From: Mycobacterium senriense
GTDB lineage: Bacteria; Actinomycetota; Actinomycetes; Mycobacteriales; Mycobacteriaceae
Reading direction: 5' to 3'
Assembly (NCBI RefSeq): GCF_019668465.1
Contig: NZ_AP024828.1
Location: 744,001 to 808,000 of the forward strand
Length of the DNA stretch: 64,000 nucleotides
The translations under genes were made by a program, and so were the position numbers. Position 1 is the stretch's first letter. Each line of letters starts with the position of its first letter. This document shows positions 58,478 to 64,000 of this stretch, in pieces. The notes under the pieces are model-generated. The model had not been told where the DNA came from and made no database searches. It worked only from the letters and a program-made list of their open reading frames with translations.

Positions 58478-60730
58478 GTGATCGGCTCCGACCCTGGCTT
58501 GCTTCGGCTGCGAATGGCCACCCGGACAACGGCCGCGCTCGGCCTTTCCCTCCTGGCGCTCTTCATCCTCACCAGGGCGACGGGACAACCACTGACCGTC
58601 GCCCTGCTGGGCGTCGTCATCACCATGGTCGCGTCCCGCTCCGTCAACGAGCCCGACCCGCACCAGCAGCGGATCACGATGGCGCTGCTGCCCCTTCCCG
58701 CCGCAGTGTCCATCACGGCCGCCGCGGTGCTGGCGCCGCACACGATGGCCAGCGACGCCGTCTTTGTGATCGTCGTGTTCACCGCGGCGTACATCCGGCG
58801 CTACGGGGCGCGGGGCAGGGCGCTGGGCATGGTCGCGTTCATGTCCTACTTCTTCACGCTGTACCTACACGCCCGCCTCGCCGAGCTGCCCTGGATGATC
58901 GGGGCGGTCGCGGTGGGCACCGTGTGCACGTACGTGATGAGCGCCTACTTGATGCCCGATCGGCCCGAGCAGGTGCTGCGTGCCACCATCCGGGCGCTGC
59001 GGGCCCGGATGGCGATCGTCCTGGACACCACGGCCGAGGCGGTGCGTACGGGCCGCCTCGACGAACGGCGTCGCCGCCGCATGCGGGCCCGCACCATCCG
59101 GCTCAACGAGACCGCCCTGATGGTGCAGAGCCAGATCGAAGACAAGGCCGACCCTGGCACCGTGTGGCCCGGCGTCACCGCCGGACAACTCGCCCCCTGG
59201 CTGCTGGACGCGGAGCTGGCCATCGAATGGGTCGCCACCGCCGGTCGGCGGGCGGCCGTCATCGCTTGCGAGGACCCCGATTCCATGCCCGCGTCCACCC
59301 GAGCCGCGCTCGTCGACGCGCTCACCCAACTGTCGCGGGCGATCCGGCTTCCCGAACCCGACGGGCTACGCCGGGCCGCCGAGCAAGCGCAGCGGCTCCT
59401 CGAAGGGCAGCCCGGCCCCGCTTCGGACCCAGCGGGCGATGACGCGGGCCGCACGGCCGTGCGCCGCCTGGCGCTGGCGATCATCAACGCCGCGTCGGCG
59501 ACTTCCGATGTGCGGGCGATCGTCGACCGGGTGGCCACCGGCCGGCCCCTCGAGGACGGCGACGGCGACCGCCCGCAGCTACCAGAGGACGCCGTCCCCG
59601 ACGAGGCCGCCGAGGAAGAGCCGGTCGCCGGGCTGCGGCCGACCACCCGGCAGGCAATCCAGGTCTCCGTCGCCGCATCGCTGGCGATCGTCGTCGGCGA
59701 GCTGGTCTCGCCGGCGCGCTGGTATTGGGCGGTGATCGCGGCGTTCGTCATCTTCGCCGGCACCAACTCCTGGGGCGAAACCCTGACCAAGGGCTGGCAG
59801 CGCCTGCTCGGCACCATGCTCGGTGTGCCGTGCGGCGTGCTGGTCGCCACTCTGCTGACCGGCCACAAGACCGCCGCGCTGGCCGGCATTTTCGTGTGCC
59901 TGTTCTGCGCCTTCTACTTCATGACGGTCACGTACAGCCTGATGACCTTCTGGATCACCACGATGCTCGCGCTGTTGTACGGGTTGCTCGGCCAGTTCTC
60001 GCTCGGCGTGCTGATGCTGCGGATCGAGGAGACCGCGATCGGTGCGGTCATCGGGGCGACCGTCGCGGTCGTGGTGCTGCCGACCAACACCAGAACGGCG
60101 ATCCGCAGCGACACCCGCGCCTTCTTGACGAGCCTGTCTGCCCTGATCGAGATCTCCGCCGTGACGATGTTCGGCGAGGAGGACGGCGCCAGCCCGTCGG
60201 AGCAGGCGCGTCAGCTCGATCGGGACCTGCAGCAGTTCCGGATCACCGCCAAACCGTTGCTGGCCGGCGTCGCCGGATTTGCCGGCCGGCGCAGCATCCT
60301 GCGCGCGCTGCGAATCTTCACCGCCTGCGACCGTTACGGCCGGAGCCTGGCACGCAACGCCGAGCAGTATCAGGATCCCGTCGGGTCACCAGCGCTGGCC
60401 TCCGAACTCGCGCAAGCCTTTTCGGCGGCCGCGGCCCAGACGCGGCGCAACATCGACGCGTTGCAGGAAGCCATCGAGGGCGGCCACGCGCCAACCCTGG
60501 TCTCGGCCACCGACGAGCTCGACGCCGCGGAGACGGTGGCCCGGCAACAGGACGGCAACGACCCAAGGACCACGGACGACGACACCCCGCGCTTCCTCAC
60601 CGCCGTACACGCCCTTCGCCAGATCGAGCGGGCCATCGTGACCGCGGCGACAAACCTCGGTGCGCGCGATGACCGTAAGGCGCCCGACCCGAGCGCGAGA
60701 CTTACTGCGCACCCATCCCCCAAGAGGTAA
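58478..60730 (+). CDS. FUSC family membrane protein
   Basis: 750-aa inner membrane protein of the fusaric-acid-resistance/YccS type. Two membrane halves of about five to six helices (residues 15-165 and 400-535), each followed by a soluble helical region. The first half starts GSDPGLLRLRMATRTTAALG, a typical family opening; the second has YWAVIAAFVIFAGTNSWGET and VIGATVAVVVLP. Some relatives export aromatic acids. GTG 58478 is taken because family members begin around the DPGLLRLR motif; ATG 58514 would cut this. Divergent from galT. Confidence 0.85.
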   Translation: MIGSDPGLLRLRMATRTTAALGLSLLALFILTRATGQPLTVALLGVVITMVASRSVNEPDPHQQRITMALLPLPAAVSITAAAVLAPHTMASDAVFVIVVFTAAYIRRYGARGRALGMVAFMSYFFTLYLHARLAELPWMIGAVAVGTVCTYVMSAYLMPDRPEQVLRATIRALRARMAIVLDTTAEAVRTGRLDERRRRRMRARTIRLNETALMVQSQIEDKADPGTVWPGVTAGQLAPWLLDAELAIEWVATAGRRAAVIACEDPDSMPASTRAALVDALTQLSRAIRLPEPDGLRRAAEQAQRLLEGQPGPASDPAGDDAGRTAVRRLALAIINAASATSDVRAIVDRVATGRPLEDGDGDRPQLPEDAVPDEAAEEEPVAGLRPTTRQAIQVSVAASLAIVVGELVSPARWYWAVIAAFVIFAGTNSWGETLTKGWQRLLGTMLGVPCGVLVATLLTGHKTAALAGIFVCLFCAFYFMTVTYSLMTFWITTMLALLYGLLGQFSLGVLMLRIEETAIGAVIGATVAVVVLPTNTRTAIRSDTRAFLTSLSALIEISAVTMFGEEDGASPSEQARQLDRDLQQFRITAKPLLAGVAGFAGRRSILRALRIFTACDRYGRSLARNAEQYQDPVGSPALASELAQAFSAAAAQTRRNIDALQEAIEGGHAPTLVSATDELDAAETVARQQDGNDPRTTDDDTPRFLTAVHALRQIERAIVTAATNLGARDDRKAPDPSARLTAHPSPKR

Positions 60731-60958
60731 GGTGCTAAGCGGTTGATTTCCCAGCCTTACGGAAACGTCGCGGCGGCGATCTGAACTCCCCGCCGTCCAG
60801 GGCAGACGTAAGCCGACAGATGCAGGTTTTTCCCACTGATGGTTTCGGTCGCCTGTGGATTCGGCTCCTCCTTCGCCCAGTCACGCCGATCGGGACGTCG
60901 TGGTGCGCGCTGCGCGGCGGAGTCCGAATAGGGCGCGCTGTCGGCCAAAAGGATTTCC
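60731..60958 (+). other. Gap upstream of acyl-AMP ligase gene
   Basis: 228 bp, more AT-rich than the flanks near 60740-60760. It presumably holds the promoter of the ligase gene. I see no confident -10/-35 pair, hairpin or small gene. Confidence 0.4.
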
Positions 60959-62590
60959 GTGAGCAGATTTACCAAAGGGATGTTCGCCAATGCCCAGTGG
61001 AGTTTCAACGGCATAACCACCGGTGAGCCCGACGCTCCGGTCCGGCACACCTGGCTCGAGGTCCACGCGCGAGCCCGACGTATTGCAGGCGGGCTGGCTT
61101 CCGCGGGCATCGGTCATGGGGACGCGGTCGCCGTGTTGGCCGGCGCCCCGGCCGAAGTCGCTCCGACAGCACAGGCGATCTGGATGCGCGGCGCAAGTCT
61201 GACCATGCTGCATCACCCCACGCCGCGCACCGACCTGCAGCGGTGGGCCGAGGAAACCACCAACGTCATCAAGATGATCGGCGCTAAAGCTGTCGTCGTC
61301 TCCGACCCGTTCATGACCGCGGCACCTCTGCTCTCCCAATGGGGCGTGCGGGTGCTGACTATCGAGCGACTGCTCGAGGGCCGCCCGATCGATCCCCTCG
61401 ACCCACACGAAGACGACTTGGCGTTCATGCAGTTGACCTCCGGATCCACCGGTTCGCCCAAGGCTGTCCGAATCACCCACGCAAACCTCTTCGCCAATGC
61501 CGAAGCGATGTTTGCCGCCGCGCGAGTCGATATCGACACCGACGTCATCGTGAGCTGGCTGCCATGTTTCCACGACATGGGCATGACCGGCTATCTGACC
61601 GTGCCGATGCACTACTGCGTTGAGCTGGTCAAGATCACCCCGGCCGACTTCCTGCGCGATACGTTGTTGTGGGTCAAGCTGATTGACAAGTACCGGGCCA
61701 CCATGACGGCTGCGCCCAACTTCGCCTACAGCATGCTGGCCAGACGCCTACGCCAAGCGACGCCCAGCCAATTCGACCTGTCTTCGCTGCGGTGGGCGTT
61801 ATCGGGGGCCGAGGCGGTCGAGCCGGCCGTCGTGGAAGACCTGTGCGGCGCCGGCGCACCGTTCGGGTTGAAACCGGAGGCCGTGGTGCCCGCCTACGGC
61901 ATGGCCGAGACGACGGTCGCGGTGTCGTTCACCGAATGCGGAGACGGCATGGTCGTCGACGAGGTGCACGCCGATATGCTCGCGGTGCTGCACCGGGCCG
62001 TGCCGTCCAACGGGCCGCACACCCGCAGACTGGTCTGTCTCGGCAGGCCGCTGCAGGGCATGGATGTGCGCGTTGTCGACGAAAACAACAACGTGCTGTC
62101 CACCCGCGGCGTCGGCGTCATCCAGGTGCGCGGTCAGGCGGTGTCCGACGGCTACAACACTCAATCGGGTTTCGTTGCGGCACAAGACAACCAAGGCTGG
62201 TTCGACACCGGCGACCTCGGCTACCTCACCGAGGCCGCCGACATTGTGGTGTGCGGCCGGGTCAAGGACGTCATCATCATGGCCGGCCGCAAGATCTACC
62301 CGACCGACATCGAACGCGTCGCCGTCCGGGTAGCAGGCGTTCGGCCCGGATGCGCCGCGGCGGTGCGTTTGCACGCCGGGCTGCCCCGTGAGACCTTTGC
62401 CGTGGCGGTCGAGTCGAAAGTTTGGCAGGAAGCCCCCGAAGTGCACCGCATCGCGCGGCAGGTCGCACGAGAGGTGTTCGCCGAGGTGAACATACGGCCG
62501 CGCAACGTCGTGGTCCTCGAGCCGGGAACGATTCCGAAGACCCCTTCGGGAAAGCTGCAGCGGGCGCTCGCACTGGCACTGGTCAACTAG
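60959..62590 (+). CDS. Fatty-acyl-AMP/CoA ligase (FadD-like)
   Basis: 543-aa adenylate-forming enzyme that would activate a fatty acid as acyl-AMP, for CoA or ACP. Core motifs: [18 protein letters not shown] (P-loop), [58 protein letters not shown] and [14 protein letters not shown] with the catalytic Lys. [11 protein letters not shown] resembles FAAL-type FadD proteins that feed polyketide synthases, but no PKS is nearby, so CoA ligase remains possible. GTG 60959 has AAGG 7 nt upstream. Somewhat more AT-rich than its neighbours. Confidence 0.92.
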   Translation: MSRFTKGMFANAQWSFNGITTGEPDAPVRHTWLEVHARARRIAGGLASAGIGHGDAVAVLAGAPAEVAPTAQAIWMRGASLTMLHHPTPRTDLQRWAEETTNVIKMIGAKAVVVSDPFMTAAPLLSQWGVRVLTIERLLEGRPIDPLDPHEDDLAFMQLTSGSTGSPKAVRITHANLFANAEAMFAAARVDIDTDVIVSWLPCFHDMGMTGYLTVPMHYCVELVKITPADFLRDTLLWVKLIDKYRATMTAAPNFAYSMLARRLRQATPSQFDLSSLRWALSGAEAVEPAVVEDLCGAGAPFGLKPEAVVPAYGMAETTVAVSFTECGDGMVVDEVHADMLAVLHRAVPSNGPHTRRLVCLGRPLQGMDVRVVDENNNVLSTRGVGVIQVRGQAVSDGYNTQSGFVAAQDNQGWFDTGDLGYLTEAADIVVCGRVKDVIIMAGRKIYPTDIERVAVRVAGVRPGCAAAVRLHAGLPRETFAVAVESKVWQEAPEVHRIARQVAREVFAEVNIRPRNVVVLEPGTIPKTPSGKLQRALALALVN

Positions 62591-62612
62591 CTGCCAAGCG
62601 CGCCGGGGTCCC

Positions 62613-62618
62613 TAGAAT
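62613..62618 (+). promoter_or_regulatory. -10 box for GAF-ANTAR gene
   Basis: TAGAAT (TANNNT) lies 10 nt before ATG 62629, giving a leader of only a few bases. It overlaps the alternative ATG at 62617, which favours 62629 as the real start. Confidence 0.45.
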
Positions 62619-62628
62619 GGGCCGCATC

Positions 62629-63432
62629 ATGGATCTCTACGATGCCCAGCCCGGCCGGACCGCGCCGCAGCAACCCGAGCCGTCCCCCGCGCAGCTGGAG
62701 GCCGACGAGGTCGATCTGCATGCCGGTTTGGTCGGCGTGGCGGGGATCGTGGCCGATGCACGACAAGTGGACGAAATCCTCAGGGATGTAGCCGAATTCG
62801 CGGAGCGAGCCATTCCGGGCGCCGATGGCGCCGGTGTGACGTTGATCAGCTCTGGCGATGAAACGCCCCGGGTCCACACCTGGGCGGTGACGGCGGAATT
62901 CGTCGCAGAGATCGATCGCGTCCAATACCGGGACCTCGGCGAGGGACCGTGCATCACCTGCATGGACTCGCGGCGGCCGGCCGTCAGTGGATCGCTGGGG
63001 AGCGACAGCCGGTGGCCGCACTTCGGCGGCCGGGTGGCCCGGATGGGCGTGCATTCCGCGCTGGCGCTGCCGCTGGCCGTCGGCGATCGGGTGATCGGCG
63101 CGATCAATTCCTATGCGCACCGCCGCGACGCATTCACCGAGCACGCCGTACAACTGGGTTCGCAATTCGCCGGCCCCGCGGCGGTTTCGGTGTACCACGC
63201 GCAGCTCTTGGCCAGCGCCCGGGAGCGTACCGATCGACTGCAGCGCGCACTGACGAGCCGAGCGGTCATCGATCAGGCGATCGGCATCATTCGTAGCAGA
63301 AGCGGTCTGAGCGCGACGGCGGCCTTCGATCGGCTCAGCAGCATCAGTCAAGAAGAGAACGTCAAGCTGAACGTCGTCGCCGAGCGGCTGGTGGACGAGG
63401 CCGTGCGACGCGCACGGGCACGGCAGCGCTGA
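62629..63432 (+). CDS. GAF and ANTAR domain regulator
   Basis: 267-aa sensor/antiterminator. The GAF domain (about residues 30-190) has IPGADGAGVTLISSGDETPR, RDLGEGPCITCMDSRRP and SALALPLAVGDRVIGAINSY. The ANTAR domain (about 205-260) has ALTSRAVIDQAIGIIRSRSG and LSSISQEENVKLNVVAERLV. The GAF ligand is unknown; two Cys in CITCMD could sense redox. ATG 62629 is preferred over 62617. It converges on another GAF-ANTAR gene with a 6-bp gap. Confidence 0.88.
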   Translation: MDLYDAQPGRTAPQQPEPSPAQLEADEVDLHAGLVGVAGIVADARQVDEILRDVAEFAERAIPGADGAGVTLISSGDETPRVHTWAVTAEFVAEIDRVQYRDLGEGPCITCMDSRRPAVSGSLGSDSRWPHFGGRVARMGVHSALALPLAVGDRVIGAINSYAHRRDAFTEHAVQLGSQFAGPAAVSVYHAQLLASARERTDRLQRALTSRAVIDQAIGIIRSRSGLSATAAFDRLSSISQEENVKLNVVAERLVDEAVRRARARQR

Positions 63433-63438
63433 CGGTCA

Positions 63439-64000
63439 CTACGACGACGCGGCGAGCTCGGTCAGGGCCGCGAGCAGACTCGGGCGGCCATGGCGCTCGG
63501 TGATCAAACGCCGGGCCACGTCGCTCAGGTGTTCGCCGCTGTTGCGGGCGTAAGTCCGCATCAACATGAACGCCTCGTCCACCGAGACGTTGAGGCGCTC
63601 CCGCAGGAAGCCCTTGGCCTGCTCGATGGTCACGCGGCTGGCCAGGACGGTGCGGAGTTGCGGCAAAACCGTCGACGGTGTCGGGGGGTGCTCCTGCAGG
63701 ATCGCGACACTGGCGATATGCGCCAGCGTTTGGGCGACAAGCAGGTCGGCGTCCGAGAGCGCACCCGGGCGATCGCCGAACAGGCCCAGCGCGCCCAAGA
63801 CGAGGCCCGCGGCGCGCATGGGCGTGGCGTGCACTGAGAGGAACCCGGCGTCGTGCGCGGCGGACGCGAAGTGGGGCCATCGGCCGGCTTCGGCGCTGAC
63901 ATCGGCGATGGAAACCGGTCGGCCGGTGAGGTAGCACTCGACGCACGGCCCCTGGTCGGCCTGCACCTGGAAGAGTTCCAGATCTCGAGCTTGTTTGGAG
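63439..64000 (-). CDS. GAF and ANTAR domain regulator, 5' end beyond window
   Basis: 187 codons of a GAF-ANTAR protein; the N-terminus lies past base 64000, since the frame is open to the edge (SKQARDLELFQVQADQGPC). GAF remainder: QGPCVECYLTGRPVSIADVS, RAAGLVLGALGLFGD. ANTAR domain: LASRVTIEQAKGFLRERLNV and ARNSGEHLSDVARRLITE. Same overall plan as the convergent gene, but clearly diverged. The CVEC motif parallels CITC there. Confidence 0.88.
   Translation of the reverse strand, partial: SKQARDLELFQVQADQGPCVECYLTGRPVSIADVSAEAGRWPHFASAAHDAGFLSVHATPMRAAGLVLGALGLFGDRPGALSDADLLVAQTLAHIASVAILQEHPPTPSTVLPQLRTVLASRVTIEQAKGFLRERLNVSVDEAFMLMRTYARNSGEHLSDVARRLITERHGRPSLLAALTELAASS

Overview
This is GC-rich actinobacterial chromosome from a Mycobacterium. 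Marker genes are rpoB with an intact rifampicin-binding region, the rplJ-rplL and secE-nusG-rplK-rplA ribosomal/transcription genes, the mycolate dehydratase genes hadABC, two mycolate-modifying methyltransferases (mmaA1- and mmaA4-like) and an ATPase of the Mce lipid importers (mkl). Gene order from rpoB to recD follows, from memory, the M. tuberculosis region Rv0667 down to about Rv0625c, read in reverse and with extra genes inserted. The missing mmaA2 and mmaA3 and the extra accessory genes point to a non-tuberculous species; I cannot name it.

Layout. 1-8000: rpoB (its 3' end lies outside the window), mkl, a carotenoid oxygenase facing its TetR regulator across a 13-bp palindrome, then rplJL behind a structured leader. 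8000-14600: a DUF1772 protein facing an HxlR regulator, then an apparent mannoside-salvage operon (GH38 alpha-mannosidase, a helical protein, a ROK sugar kinase). 14660-21645: DinB, an ABC1/UbiB kinase, lipG, mmaA1, mmaA4, and an inserted pair of a double-DGPF protein and an ECF42-type sigma factor. 21642-26410 (minus strand): tRNA-Thr, tRNA-Met, rpmG2, hadABC, tRNA-Trp, secE, nusG, rplK, rplA. 26490-29106: an orphan RHH protein, a glyoxalase II-like hydrolase, a membrane-anchored hypothetical and echA3.

29166-35198 looks like an insertion relative to M. tuberculosis: a molybdopterin oxidoreductase that has lost its iron-sulfur ligands, a small helical partner, cyanase, a methyltransferase, a nitroreductase and a third cyclopropane-synthase-like methyltransferase. 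35281-43582 is recC-recB-recD. 43575-45284 is an AT-richer pair encoding a single-HKD phospholipase D-like protein and a DUF2235 hydrolase. 45417-55252 carries a TVP38 membrane protein, a 13E12/HNH protein, tandem TIGR00027-type methyltransferases, a flippase-like membrane protein with a built-in pseudokinase, an exported GH92 glycosidase and a deazaflavin nitroreductase-like protein. 55265-64000 has a PAS-ANTAR regulator with two palindromes upstream, galK-galT, a FUSC membrane protein, an acyl-AMP/CoA ligase and two convergent GAF-ANTAR proteins.

Themes: mycolic acid synthesis and decoration, mannose/galactose handling, recombination repair and RNA-binding (ANTAR) regulation. The less familiar pieces are the Fe-S-less molybdoenzyme with its partner, the DUF2235/PLD pair, and the pseudokinase-flippase fusion. 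Several genes appear to be leaderless, with a TANNNT -10 box about 6-10 nt before the start codon. Product names rest on motifs and remembered homologues; no database search was run.
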